The notes beneath the pieces are model-generated. The model saw only the letters and a program-made list of their open reading frames with translations, ran no database searches and was not told the DNA's origin. DNA of 64,000 nucleotides from Sphingomonas caseinilytica. Lineage in GTDB: Bacteria > Pseudomonadota > Alphaproteobacteria > Sphingomonadales > Sphingomonadaceae. The translations under genes and the position numbers were made by a program. Below are positions 18,827 through 27,403 of this stretch, in pieces. Position 1 is the stretch's first letter. Each line of letters begins with the position of its first letter. Location of the stretch: assembly GCF_023516455.1 (NCBI RefSeq), contig NZ_JAMGBA010000001.1:124001-188000 (forward strand). Reading direction: 5' to 3'.

Positions 18827-20470
18827 ATGCCGTTGCTGCGTATCCCGCCATTCCCTGGTTCCTCGCCGCGACCCTTTGCGGTTCCATCGGGCTCGCCCTC
18901 AACAATTGACGATGCGGCGCTGGAGCGGCTCATCGAGCTACTAAGGCTTTCGCGTTCAGCTGGCGATTTTTGGGGCCACCAGCCACCGCTGACTGACCAG
19001 CCCTATATCTTGGTGCGAACAAGGACTGCCTTAACAAATGCGGATCTGGCCGCTTACTTGCCGGACGTTCCAATCGTTGCTTGGGATTCGCCGATCATTG
19101 GCGATAGCAGGCAATCTCACTCTGTTTCCGGTAGCTGTGACCCTTGGCACCTCGTTGAAGGAGCCGTTGAGGTAATCGCCGAGGCTGATGATGAGCTCGT
19201 GCTGATCGCTGCGATCCTGGGCAAAAAAGTTCGATGCGTGGGTGATGGACCATTCGCAGCCGTTGCTCAGGGTCGCGCGGGCTTGCTTAAGAATCTGCGA
19301 GGATCCTGTTTGGCGGGCTGCACCTACCTGGACCCTTTCACCGGGGAGCCAATCGAGCTTACGGCAGCGATCGAAATTTCCTCATTCTGGCGACGCCTGA
19401 TCGACAGCAATCGACCGATCAAGGCAGCCGTTGGTTTTGCCAACTGGAAAAAGTCGACAGTGGCGCCATTGCTGTGGGCGGGTCTGGGGCCGGTACCATT
19501 TTCGTCGAGGCCGGTTCGGATTCAAGAAGGTGCCGAAGTTGCCGCCTGGAAATCGCGAGTATCGCAACGCCAACTCGACGACCTCGCCGAGCAAGGTGTC
19601 AAGTTGGTCGAGGTGGAGGACGGCTTCATTCGATCGATCGGTCTCGGCGCCGATTGCGTCCCGCCGCTGTCCATCGTCGTGGATCGGGTCGGCATCTATT
19701 TCGATCCGCAACAGCCCAGTGAGCTGGAGGAACTGCTCGAAAAAGGAATTTTGACGGAAGGGATGCTGGATCGCGCGCGTAGCCTCCGGCAAATCGTCGT
19801 CACATCCGGCATCAGCAAGTACCAGACCGGAATGAGTGTCCGTGCAGCTCAACAGCGGGACCGCAGTCACCTGCTGGTTATCGGGCAGGTTGAGGATGAT
19901 CGCTCGGTCCGCTGCGGCGGTGGTCCAGTCCAGTCCAATCTCGAACTGCTTCGCCGAGTGCGGAAGGAAGCCCCGGACGCGATCATCCGCTACCGGCCCC
20001 ACCCCGACGTCCAGGCCGGTCATCGGGTTGGTGCGATTGCCGAAGAGCAATTGGCCGGGCTTGCCGACGAAGTCGTAGCTTCAGGCACGATTTCGGAAGC
20101 GATTTACGCGGCCGACGAGGTCCATGTGAACACTTCACTTGCCGGTTTCGAGGCGCTGCTTCGAGGAAAGCCGGTGACGACCTACGGCGTTCCCTTTTAC
20201 GCCGGATGGGGTTTGACGCGCGACCTTGGGGATGTGCCTTCCCGTCGTACGGCCAAGCGCAGTCTCGACGAATTGGTCGCAGCGACACTTCTGCTCTATC
20301 CGCGATATCTGGATCCCGTGACTGGCTTGCCCTGTCCCGCGGAAATATTGGCTCTGAGGTTGGCGGAAAACCGGGGGGAGCAAGCCAAGGGAGTGCTCGT
20401 CCGGCTCCGTCAAATGCAAGGTCGTTGGAAGCGCAGGCTGTCGGAGTTTCTGTTGCGAGTATTAAAATGA
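18827..20470 (+). CDS. kpsC: KpsC-like capsule Kdo-transferase with shortened first domain
   Basis: KpsC extends the poly-beta-Kdo anchor on phosphatidylglycerol. E. coli KpsC is about 675 residues with two Kdo-transferase domains; this protein has 547. The second domain (about 215-520) is complete: VEVEDGFIRSIGLGADCVPPLSIVVD, IRYRPHPDV, NTSLAGFEALLRGKPVTTYGVPFYAGWGLT. The first domain is only about 200 residues and has no RPHP block, though it keeps the end motif YLDPFTGEP, mirrored by YLDPVTGLP at the end of the second. The first unit therefore looks eroded and perhaps non-catalytic. The stop overlaps kpsS by 4 bp. Confidence 0.85.
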   Translation: MPLLRIPPFPGSSPRPFAVPSGSPSTIDDAALERLIELLRLSRSAGDFWGHQPPLTDQPYILVRTRTALTNADLAAYLPDVPIVAWDSPIIGDSRQSHSVSGSCDPWHLVEGAVEVIAEADDELVLIAAILGKKVRCVGDGPFAAVAQGRAGLLKNLRGSCLAGCTYLDPFTGEPIELTAAIEISSFWRRLIDSNRPIKAAVGFANWKKSTVAPLLWAGLGPVPFSSRPVRIQEGAEVAAWKSRVSQRQLDDLAEQGVKLVEVEDGFIRSIGLGADCVPPLSIVVDRVGIYFDPQQPSELEELLEKGILTEGMLDRARSLRQIVVTSGISKYQTGMSVRAAQQRDRSHLLVIGQVEDDRSVRCGGGPVQSNLELLRRVRKEAPDAIIRYRPHPDVQAGHRVGAIAEEQLAGLADEVVASGTISEAIYAADEVHVNTSLAGFEALLRGKPVTTYGVPFYAGWGLTRDLGDVPSRRTAKRSLDELVAATLLLYPRYLDPVTGLPCPAEILALRLAENRGEQAKGVLVRLRQMQGRWKRRLSEFLLRVLK

Positions 20471-21669
20471 CGGGGCAGCGCACTTTCCTCTTTCTGCAGG
20501 GTCCCCCGGGTCCATTATTCTATCGCCTCGGCAAGGCGCTTGCCGAGAAGGGACTGTCTGTTCATCGCATAAATTTGTGCGGCGGAGACCAACGGGATTG
20601 GCCATCAGGTGCCACTGAATTTCGCGGGCGATTTTCGGACTGGCCGGCCTTTCTGGATGAGTTTCTGAGACGGCATCGGATCACGGACCTCATCCTGTTC
20701 GGCGACTGCCGCCCGTTCCATGTTTCGGCCCATGGCATTGCGGCGCTTCGCAATGTGCGCATCCATGTGATGGAAGAAGGCTATCTTCGGCCGGACTGGA
20801 TGACGCTGGAACTTGACGGCGTGAACGCGCGATCGACGCTTAGCCGCGACAAGGACTGGTTCGTTCGTGAGGCGAGCAAGCTGCCTCCGGAGCCGACACT
20901 TCCTCACATCACGGCCAGTTTCGGTCGGCGGGCGAGAGACTCCTACTGGCATTACCACCGCGTCGTCACCGGGCGGTTCCATTTCCCGCACTACAGGTCG
21001 CATCGCCAGGGTTCGATCATCAAGGAAGGTCTTGGATGGCTGTGGAAATTCCTATGGGAAGATTCTCGCCGGCGTTCCGCTGAAAGAGTCCTCGAGCGTC
21101 TCCAGGACCAGCCCAAGTTCCTGCTGCCGCTGCAGCTGTCCGGTGATTACCAGATCCGCACTCACTCGTCCTTTCCGGACATGCAGAGCGCCGCCGCCTA
21201 TACGATCGCCAGCTTCGCTGCCAACGCGCCGGCGGATGTCCATCTTTTGCTCAAGGCCCACCCGCTGGATTGCAGCTTCTTCAATTGGTCGGCTTTCGTT
21301 CGGCGTCATGCTCGCCGTCATGGATTGGAGAAGCGGTTGCACTTCATTGACGGAGGAGACCTTGATAGCCTGGCCAAGGAGGCTCGCGGCCTGGTGTGCG
21401 TCAACAGTACGTCGGCGACACTCGCGCTTGCCAATAGCACGCCGGTCTGCACGATCGGCGAGGCCATCTACGATATGCCGGGCCTGACCCATCAACGTCA
21501 TCTCGACCAGTTCTGGTCCGACCCGACGCCTCCCGAACCCGGCGTCTATGAGGCGTTCCGGCGTGTCCTGGTCGACCGCTGCCTCGTTCGAGGAGGGCTC
21601 GCCAGTGAGTCCGCCGTCACGGAATTGATCGGGTCGATCCTCAAGCGGCTCGAAGCCGACCCGGCGTAG
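20467..21669 (+). CDS. kpsS: Capsule Kdo-transferase KpsS-like
   Basis: KpsS adds the first beta-Kdo to phosphatidylglycerol in ABC-type capsules. The 400-residue protein starts FLFLQGPPGPLFYRLGKAL, has LILFGDCRPFHVSA and VMEEGYLRPDWMTLE (the conserved EEGY-RPDW block), PLQLSGDYQI, LLLKAHPLD and CVNSTSATLALANSTPVCTIGEAIYDMPGLTHQ. This is the typical KpsS/LipB layout. A longer upstream frame overlaps kpsC; the ATG at 20467 forms ATGA with the kpsC stop. It closes the capsule island; 3 bp later a convergent gene ends. Confidence 0.93.
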   Translation: MTGQRTFLFLQGPPGPLFYRLGKALAEKGLSVHRINLCGGDQRDWPSGATEFRGRFSDWPAFLDEFLRRHRITDLILFGDCRPFHVSAHGIAALRNVRIHVMEEGYLRPDWMTLELDGVNARSTLSRDKDWFVREASKLPPEPTLPHITASFGRRARDSYWHYHRVVTGRFHFPHYRSHRQGSIIKEGLGWLWKFLWEDSRRRSAERVLERLQDQPKFLLPLQLSGDYQIRTHSSFPDMQSAAAYTIASFAANAPADVHLLLKAHPLDCSFFNWSAFVRRHARRHGLEKRLHFIDGGDLDSLAKEARGLVCVNSTSATLALANSTPVCTIGEAIYDMPGLTHQRHLDQFWSDPTPPEPGVYEAFRRVLVDRCLVRGGLASESAVTELIGSILKRLEADPA

Positions 21670-21672
21670 CCG

Positions 21673-22149
21673 TCAATCCGAAGCCCAAGGCTCGCTGAAC
21701 CGTCCGTGGCGGGCATTCTGGGTCAGGCGTGAGAACTCGGACCCTTGCATGTGTACGAGCGATTTGTGATCGCCGGCTTCGAAGTAGACGTCGGGCTGCT
21801 GCTCCAGCGCGTCGTCGACGATCGTCGTGACGCCGTAACCAACCGGCGGGACAGAACCCAGCTCACAGTCGCGGAACAGCTTGCCTACCTCGGCCTCGTC
21901 CGACAGGCGCGGCTTGCGGCCTAACTCGGCGCGCAGTTCGCTGAGCTCAACCCTGCGATCGGAGGGGAGCACCGCGAGAAGGCGGTCATCGTCGGCGGTA
22001 TCCAGCAGGACTGCCTTGGCCAGCCGCTCGGCGGGGATGTCGCAGCTTTTGGCGGTTTCCATCGCTGAACTGGTGGGGCGATGTTCGACGATGTCATATT
22101 CCGCTTCGGTTTCGTCGAGGAACTGGCGGAGCTGGGGTGCGATGGACAT
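21673..22149 (-). CDS. YbaK/EbsC-family aminoacyl-tRNA deacylase-like protein
   Basis: The 158-residue cytoplasmic protein matches the YbaK/EbsC fold seen in trans-editing factors that hydrolyse mischarged tRNAs. Signals are the N-terminal helix, the AKAVLLDTADDDRLLAVLPSDRRVELSEL strand-turn-helix block, PPVGYG near 100 and a C-terminal YFEAGDHKSLVHM with the family's Gly-D-H. Which tRNA it edits is not clear. It lies 54 bp after an acyl-CoA dehydrogenase gene on the same strand. Confidence 0.75.
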   Translation of the reverse strand: MSIAPQLRQFLDETEAEYDIVEHRPTSSAMETAKSCDIPAERLAKAVLLDTADDDRLLAVLPSDRRVELSELRAELGRKPRLSDEAEVGKLFRDCELGSVPPVGYGVTTIVDDALEQQPDVYFEAGDHKSLVHMQGSEFSRLTQNARHGRFSEPWASD

Positions 22150-22203
22150 TTGTGCCTCCTTCGAAGCGCTTTTTCGTCCCCCCGTTGAGTCGCCCTATAC
22201 GCC

Positions 22204-23349
22204 TCAGCCGATCGACCTTCCAATCAGTTCGCGCATGATCTCGCTCGTCCCGCCGTAGATTCTGGCCACCCGGGCGTCGCGCCAGAGGCGGGCGATCGGA
22301 TATTCGTTCATATAGCCGGCACCGCCGTGGAGCTGCAGCGCGGTGTCGCAGGCCTCCCACTGCATCTCACTGTGCCACAGCTTGGCGGCGCTGGCCTCGG
22401 CGGGTGTCAGCTTGCCCGCGACGTGGCGCGCGATCGCCCAGTCGAGATGGGCCCAGCCGACCTGCAGCCGCGCCTTCAAATCGGCCAAGGTGAAGCGGGT
22501 ATTCTGGAATTCGACGACGCGTTTGCCGAACGCTTTCCGGTCCGAAGTGAATTTGACGGCCTCGTCGAATGCGCGCTGGGCGCTGGCCTGGCTCTGCACC
22601 GCGATCGACAGACGTTCCTGCGGCAATTGCTGCATCAGCATCGGGAAGCCGCCGTTTTCCGCACCGAGCAGACGATCGGCGGGGAGTTTCACCTCGTCGA
22701 AGAAGAGTTCCGACGTGTCGTTGCCGTGGAGGCCGATCTTGTCGAGGTTGCGGCCGCGGCTGAAGCCTTCGTCGCCTTCCTCGACCAGGAACAGCGAAAG
22801 GCCCTTGGCGCCGCCTTCCTCGGTCGTACGGGCGGCGACGATGACGAGGTCCGCGGCCTGGCCGTTGGTGATGTAGGTCTTGGAGCCTGACAGCTTCCAG
22901 CCATTGCCGTCCGGCCTGGCGATGGTGCGAATGCCTTGAAGATCACTGCCGGCGCCTGGCTCCGTCATGGCGATGGCGCTGATTGTGGTGCCCGCGATCA
23001 TGCCCGGTAGGTAGCGCTTCTTCTGCTCCTCGCTGCCGTAGTGGACGATGTAGTCGGCGACGATGTCGGACTGGAGCGTGAAGCCGGCGGCAGATCCCAT
23101 GTAGCTCAGCTCCTCGCCGACGATGGCGTTGAAGCTGAAGTCGAGACCGGGGCCGCCATAGGCCTCGGGTACCTGCGGGCAGAGCAGACCGGCAGCGCCG
23201 ACCGCTTGCCATGCCTCGCGCTCGACGATGCCGTCGCGCTCATGGTCGTCGAGGCGAGGTTCGATCACATCGGCAAGGACGCGACGAACCGTATCGCGGA
23301 AGGCGTGATGGTCGTCGGTGAACAGTGGGCGGTCGGCGGCGTCGATCAT
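22204..23349 (-). CDS. Acyl-CoA dehydrogenase
   Basis: This 381-residue FAD enzyme introduces a double bond into an acyl-CoA. It has the N-terminal helical domain (FRDTVRRVLADVIEPRLDDHE), the FAD loop AMTEPGAGSDLQGI, SKTYITNGQAADLVIVAART, and the C-terminal signature MQLHGGAGYMNEYPIARLWRDARVARIYGGTSEIMRELIGR. The Gly in YGGTSE, rather than Glu, is usual in long-chain and isovaleryl-type members, whose catalytic Glu is earlier. The specific substrate is unknown. It faces a CoA-racemase gene across a 205-bp region with an inverted repeat. Confidence 0.9.
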   Translation of the reverse strand: MIDAADRPLFTDDHHAFRDTVRRVLADVIEPRLDDHERDGIVEREAWQAVGAAGLLCPQVPEAYGGPGLDFSFNAIVGEELSYMGSAAGFTLQSDIVADYIVHYGSEEQKKRYLPGMIAGTTISAIAMTEPGAGSDLQGIRTIARPDGNGWKLSGSKTYITNGQAADLVIVAARTTEEGGAKGLSLFLVEEGDEGFSRGRNLDKIGLHGNDTSELFFDEVKLPADRLLGAENGGFPMLMQQLPQERLSIAVQSQASAQRAFDEAVKFTSDRKAFGKRVVEFQNTRFTLADLKARLQVGWAHLDWAIARHVAGKLTPAEASAAKLWHSEMQWEACDTALQLHGGAGYMNEYPIARLWRDARVARIYGGTSEIMRELIGRSIG

Positions 23350-23359
23350 CGAACCTGCT

Positions 23360-23428
23360 TTCTTAACTTCACTAAAGTCGCAAAAGTCTCAAGGTGAGGC
23401 GCCATTTCGTGTGACTTTAGTGACTTTA
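23360..23428. repeat. Inverted repeat with tandem GTGACTTTA units
   Basis: Two arms of about 20 bp face each other: CACTAAAGTC at 23370-23379 and GACTTTAGTG at 23413-23422 are exact complements, and extension outward keeps 17 of 20 positions. The right arm also contains GTGACTTTA twice in tandem. It sits only 10 bp before the acyl-CoA dehydrogenase start on the divergent side. It may be an operator, an RNA hairpin in the leader, or a dispersed intergenic repeat. The rest of 23350-23554 shows nothing I can name. Confidence 0.6.
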
Positions 23429-23554
23429 AGGATGTCGCGGAATTGCACGGAGGGCAGGGGCGCTCATCGGGGAAAGCTAACCGCAGCAAGGCGTGTAGGA
23501 CAGCAATTTCGCGTAGAGACTTGCGGGCTTGGCGCTGGCCGCTAGCCTAGTTCA

Positions 23555-24640
23555 ATGGCGGGCCCGCTTTCCGGATTGAAGATCGTCGAGATGGCGGGTC
23601 TCGGGCCCGGACCGTTCGCCGCGATGATGCTGGCGGACCATGGAGCCGAAGTGATCCGGGTCGAACGCGCCGGGATGATCGGCGTTCGAAACGATCCGCT
23701 GCTCCGCAATCGCCGCTCCATCTCCCTCGATTTGAAGCGTGATGAATGCCGCGAAGTGGTTCGCCGCCTGGCCGAGCGGGCTGATGGATTGATCGAGGGC
23801 TATCGACCGGGTGTCATGGAACGGCTGGGCCTGGGACCGGACGAGCTGCTGAAAATCAATCCCAAGCTTGTCTATGGCAGGATCACAGGCTGGGGTCAGT
23901 CGGGCCCGCTGGCGAATGAAGCTGGGCACGACATCAATTATGTTGCGATCACCGGCCTTCTGAACGGCATTGGCCCCAAGGAACGCCCGGTGGTGCCGAT
24001 CAATTATCTTGGCGACTATGCCGGCGGCGGCATGATGCTGGCATTCGGGATGGTCTCTGCGCTGCTCAGCGTCCAGCGGGGCGGCGAGGGGCAGGTCATC
24101 GACTCAGCGATGAGCGACGGCGCTGCTCTGATCGGGGCGCTGACCTATGGCCTGAAGGCGGCCGGGCTCTGGCGCGAGGAGCGGGAGGCAAACCTGCTCG
24201 ACGGCGGAGAGCCTGCCTACGGCATCTATCGCTGCCTCGACGGCAAATTCCTCAGCATTGGAGCGATCGAGCCTCAGTTCCGGGAGGCGCTGTTCAAGGG
24301 ATTGGCGCTCGGCCAAGGCGCCAGCCACGAGGAAATTGCGACTGTGATCGCCAGCCGGTCCCGGGATGCCTGGGTAACGCATTTTGCAGGAACGGATGCC
24401 TGCGTTGCGCCGGTCCTCGACCTCGAAGAGGCACCGGTGCATCCGCATAACGTCGCTCGGCGCACTTTCCTCGATCTGGATGGCGTGTTCCAGCCGGCGC
24501 CGGCACCGCGCTACTCCGAAACCAACACCGAGCGTCCGGAGCCGCCGAGGCGGGAAGGCCAGGATGGACCCGCAATCCTCGCCAAGCTCGGCTTTGGTGC
24601 CGACGAGATCCAAGCAATCCTCAACCGCGAAGAGGCCTGA
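23555..24640 (+). CDS. Alpha-methylacyl-CoA racemase-like CoA enzyme (CaiB/BaiF family)
   Basis: The 361-residue protein belongs to family III CoA-transferases and matches the racemase branch. GHDINY carries His125, and NYLGDYAGGG carries Asp154, the two catalytic acid/base residues of MCR/AMACR. A family III transferase would instead use an Asp near 170 for a covalent step. It would invert (2R)- and (2S)-methylacyl-CoA, which lets branched chains enter beta-oxidation. The divergent acyl-CoA dehydrogenase would be a natural partner. The stop overlaps the next ATG (TGATG). Confidence 0.82.
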   Translation: MAGPLSGLKIVEMAGLGPGPFAAMMLADHGAEVIRVERAGMIGVRNDPLLRNRRSISLDLKRDECREVVRRLAERADGLIEGYRPGVMERLGLGPDELLKINPKLVYGRITGWGQSGPLANEAGHDINYVAITGLLNGIGPKERPVVPINYLGDYAGGGMMLAFGMVSALLSVQRGGEGQVIDSAMSDGAALIGALTYGLKAAGLWREEREANLLDGGEPAYGIYRCLDGKFLSIGAIEPQFREALFKGLALGQGASHEEIATVIASRSRDAWVTHFAGTDACVAPVLDLEEAPVHPHNVARRTFLDLDGVFQPAPAPRYSETNTERPEPPRREGQDGPAILAKLGFGADEIQAILNREEA

Positions 24641-25794
24641 TGAACCCGCTTTACCAGCAGATGGAAACCAGCGTGTTCGAGCGCATGTCGCTTGCGGCCG
24701 CGAAACATGGCGCGGTGAATTTGGGGCAGGGGTTTCCGGACTTCGGCTGGTCGCCCGAAATATTGGAGGCGGCAGCAAAGGCGGTAGTCGAAGGCTCCAA
24801 CCAATATGCCCCGTCGCGCGGGCTTCCGGCGCTCCGTGAAGCGGTCGCGGCACATTATGGGCGGCATCAAGGCCTCGATCTGAGTGCGGAGAATATCTGC
24901 GTGACATCGGGCGCGACCGAGGCGCTGGCGGCGGCGATCCTGGCGACGGTCGAGCCCGGCGACGAGGTGATCATCTTCACTCCGGCCTATGACGCCTATG
25001 CGCCGCTGATCCGGAGGGCAGGGGGGTTGCCGGTCGAGGTTGCGTTGCAGCCGCCCGGCTGGAGGATCGAGCGGTCGGCGCTGGAGGCAGCCATTTCTCC
25101 CAGTACCAAGGCGATCGTCTTCAACAATCCGCATAATCCGACTGGCCGGCTGTTCGACCGGGACGAGCTGGGCGTGATTGCCGAATTTGCGGTGATCAAT
25201 GAGCTGGTCGTCATCTCGGACGAGGTTTGGGAGCATATCTTGCTGGACGGGCAAGCGTTCACGCCGATTGCCGCACTCCCCGGAATGGCGAGCCGAACGC
25301 TTAAATGCGGTTCGGCCGGCAAGATATTCTCGCTGACTGGCTGGAAAATCGGCTGGCTCGCGGCGTCGACCGAGCTGGCGACCTTGGCGGCGCGCGCGCA
25401 CCAGTTCCTGACCTTTGCATCCGCGCCCAACCTGCAGGCGGCCGTCGCCTATGGCCTCAACGAGGGCGATGGCTGGCTCCAGCCGATGCGCGACCATTTC
25501 GCACGGGCACGCGACCGGATGACGGCGGGCCTGGAGGCGGCGGGCTTTGCAGTGCTGCCTAGCGCCTCGACCTATTTCATGTGCGTCGACCTGGCGGCGT
25601 CGGGAATATCGCTTGACGATGAGGCCTTCGCTACCCAAGCGGTCGCCAAGGCGGGGGTTGCGGTGGTTCCGCTATCGCCCTTCGCCGAGCAAGAGGCCCC
25701 GCGCCACTTGATCCGGCTATGTTTCGCCAAGCGCGACGAGACAATCGACGCCGGAGTGGAAGCCATGGCCAGAGCCAGGAATTTGATCAGATGA
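24640..25794 (+). CDS. PLP-dependent class I/II aminotransferase
   Basis: The 384-residue protein is a fold-type I aminotransferase with GATEAL at 91-96 (PLP phosphate loop), NNPHNPTG, SDEVWEHI, and the Schiff-base Lys228 in SAGKIFSLTGWKIGW. The overall sequence resembles kynurenine/methionine/2-aminoadipate transaminases. It overlaps the ALDH gene by 4 bp and the racemase by 1 bp, so the three form one transcript. With an ALDH7-type dehydrogenase beside it, 2-aminoadipate is a plausible substrate, by inference only. Confidence 0.85.
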   Translation: MNPLYQQMETSVFERMSLAAAKHGAVNLGQGFPDFGWSPEILEAAAKAVVEGSNQYAPSRGLPALREAVAAHYGRHQGLDLSAENICVTSGATEALAAAILATVEPGDEVIIFTPAYDAYAPLIRRAGGLPVEVALQPPGWRIERSALEAAISPSTKAIVFNNPHNPTGRLFDRDELGVIAEFAVINELVVISDEVWEHILLDGQAFTPIAALPGMASRTLKCGSAGKIFSLTGWKIGWLAASTELATLAARAHQFLTFASAPNLQAAVAYGLNEGDGWLQPMRDHFARARDRMTAGLEAAGFAVLPSASTYFMCVDLAASGISLDDEAFATQAVAKAGVAVVPLSPFAEQEAPRHLIRLCFAKRDETIDAGVEAMARARNLIR

Positions 25795-27254
25795 GCCCAG
25801 CCGAAGAAGCCCGCGACCTGCTTTCCCAATTGGGCGTGGAGAGCGGGGGCAACCTCGAAAGCCGTTCGCCCATCGACGGCCAGGTCATCGGCAGCGTCGC
25901 GGAATCGACGTCGACCGAGGTCTCCAAGGCTTGCGAGCGAGCCCAGGCGGCCTTTTTGAAATGGCGCAATGTTCCGGCGCCCCGTCGCGGCGAACTGGTC
26001 CGCCTGATCGGGGAGGAATTGCGCGCGGCGAAGGAACCGCTGGCGCGGCTGGTTACCTTGGAAGCCGGCAAGATCGTCCAGGAGGGCCTTGGCGAGGTCC
26101 AGGAGATGGTCGACATTTGCGATTATGCCGTCGGCCTGTCCCGGCAGCTTTACGGTCTCAGCATCGCCAGCGAGCGGCCGAACCACCGGATGATCGAGCA
26201 GTGGCACCCGCTGGGCGTTGTCGGCGTGATCACGGCGTTCAATTTCCCGGTCGCGGTCTGGGCGTGGAATGCGGCGCTCGCCATCGTTTGCGGCGACCCC
26301 GTCATCTGGAAGCCGAGCGAGAAGACGCCGCTGACCGCGGCGGCGGTCATGGCCTTGGCGGAGCGGGCGCTGGAGAAATTCGGCGATGCGCCCGACGGCC
26401 TGCTGCAATGCGTGCAAGGCGGGCGCGAGGTTGGCGAAGCGCTGGTCGACAATCATCGCATTGCCTTGCTGTCGGCGACGGGATCGACGGCGATGGGGAG
26501 GGCAGTCGGCCCCCGTGTCGCGGAGCGTTTCGGCAGGTCGCTGCTGGAGCTTGGCGGCAACAATGCGATGATCGTGGCGCCGAGCGCTGACCTCAAGCTT
26601 GCCGAGCGGGCCATATTATTCTCGGCGGCGGGCACGGCGGGACAGCGATGCACCACATTGCGGCGCCTGATCGTCCATGAATCGATTGCCGACGGATTGG
26701 TGGCGCGGCTTCGCGAGCTGTTCGCGCGGGTGAAGGTTGGCGATCCGCGCGAGAAGGGGACGCTGGTGGGCCCACTGATCGACGAGGCGGCCTACGAAGG
26801 CATGCGGCGCGCTTTCCCGGAAGCGGAGCAGGTCGAAGTGGGCGAGGGAGGCCTCTATGTCCGGCCCGCGATTGTCGAGATCGATCGGCAGCAAGGGATG
26901 GTGAGGCAGGAAACCTTTGCGCCGATCCTCTATGTTCTTCGCTATCGCGAATTCGAGGAAGCGATCGAACTTAATAATGATGTTGTTCAAGGCCTTAGTT
27001 CGTCGATTTTCACAAATGACATGAAGGAAGCGGAGCGCTTCGTCACGGCAGCGGGATCGGATTGCGGCATCGCCAACGTCAATATCGGCACCTCGGGCGC
27101 CGAGATCGGCGGGGCATTCGGTGGCGAGAAGGAGACGGGCGGCGGGCGCGAGAGCGGTTCCGACAGCTGGCGCGCCTATATGCGGCGGTCGACCAATACC
27201 ATCAATTACGGTGACGATTTGCCGCTGGCGCAGGGCATCGAATTCGGCGTCTGA
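25791..27254 (+). CDS. ALDH7-type aldehyde dehydrogenase (aminoadipate-semialdehyde dehydrogenase-like)
   Basis: The 487-residue enzyme oxidises an aldehyde to an acid with NAD. WHPLGVVGVITAFNFPVAVWAWNAALAIVCGD is characteristic of the ALDH7/antiquitin group, and ELGGNNAMIV (general-base Glu near 253) and GTAGQRCTT (nucleophile Cys near 287) complete the active site. In bacteria, ALDH7 members turn 2-aminoadipate-6-semialdehyde (piperideine-6-carboxylate) into 2-aminoadipate in lysine breakdown. The aminotransferase in front could then make 2-oxoadipate. The start at 25791 is preferred to an upstream in-frame ATG that would overlap the aminotransferase by 76 bp. Confidence 0.87.
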   Translation: MSPAEEARDLLSQLGVESGGNLESRSPIDGQVIGSVAESTSTEVSKACERAQAAFLKWRNVPAPRRGELVRLIGEELRAAKEPLARLVTLEAGKIVQEGLGEVQEMVDICDYAVGLSRQLYGLSIASERPNHRMIEQWHPLGVVGVITAFNFPVAVWAWNAALAIVCGDPVIWKPSEKTPLTAAAVMALAERALEKFGDAPDGLLQCVQGGREVGEALVDNHRIALLSATGSTAMGRAVGPRVAERFGRSLLELGGNNAMIVAPSADLKLAERAILFSAAGTAGQRCTTLRRLIVHESIADGLVARLRELFARVKVGDPREKGTLVGPLIDEAAYEGMRRAFPEAEQVEVGEGGLYVRPAIVEIDRQQGMVRQETFAPILYVLRYREFEEAIELNNDVVQGLSSSIFTNDMKEAERFVTAAGSDCGIANVNIGTSGAEIGGAFGGEKETGGGRESGSDSWRAYMRRSTNTINYGDDLPLAQGIEFGV

Positions 27255-27276
27255 GTGGCGTCGCCATTCTTGCTGC

Positions 27277-27392
27277 CCGTTCGTCCTGAGGAGCCGGTGA
27301 GCCTGTCGAACCGGCGTCTCGAAGGACACCCGATCCTTCGAGACGGCCCTTCGATGCGCTTCGCTTACTCAGGGCCTCCTCAGGACGAACGG
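27277..27392. repeat. Nested palindromic intergenic element
   Basis: Outer 17-bp arms, CCGTTCGTCCTGAGGAG and its perfect reverse complement, flank an inner hairpin (GTCTCGAAGGA, seven-base loop, TCCTTCGAGAC, at 27316-27344). The whole element is about 116 bp and lies between the ends of two convergent genes. It looks like the REP/MITE-like repeats common between genes in sphingomonads and may act as a bidirectional terminator. Only one copy of this type was seen in the window. Confidence 0.85.
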
Positions 27393-27403
27393 TTGATAAC
27401 CAA

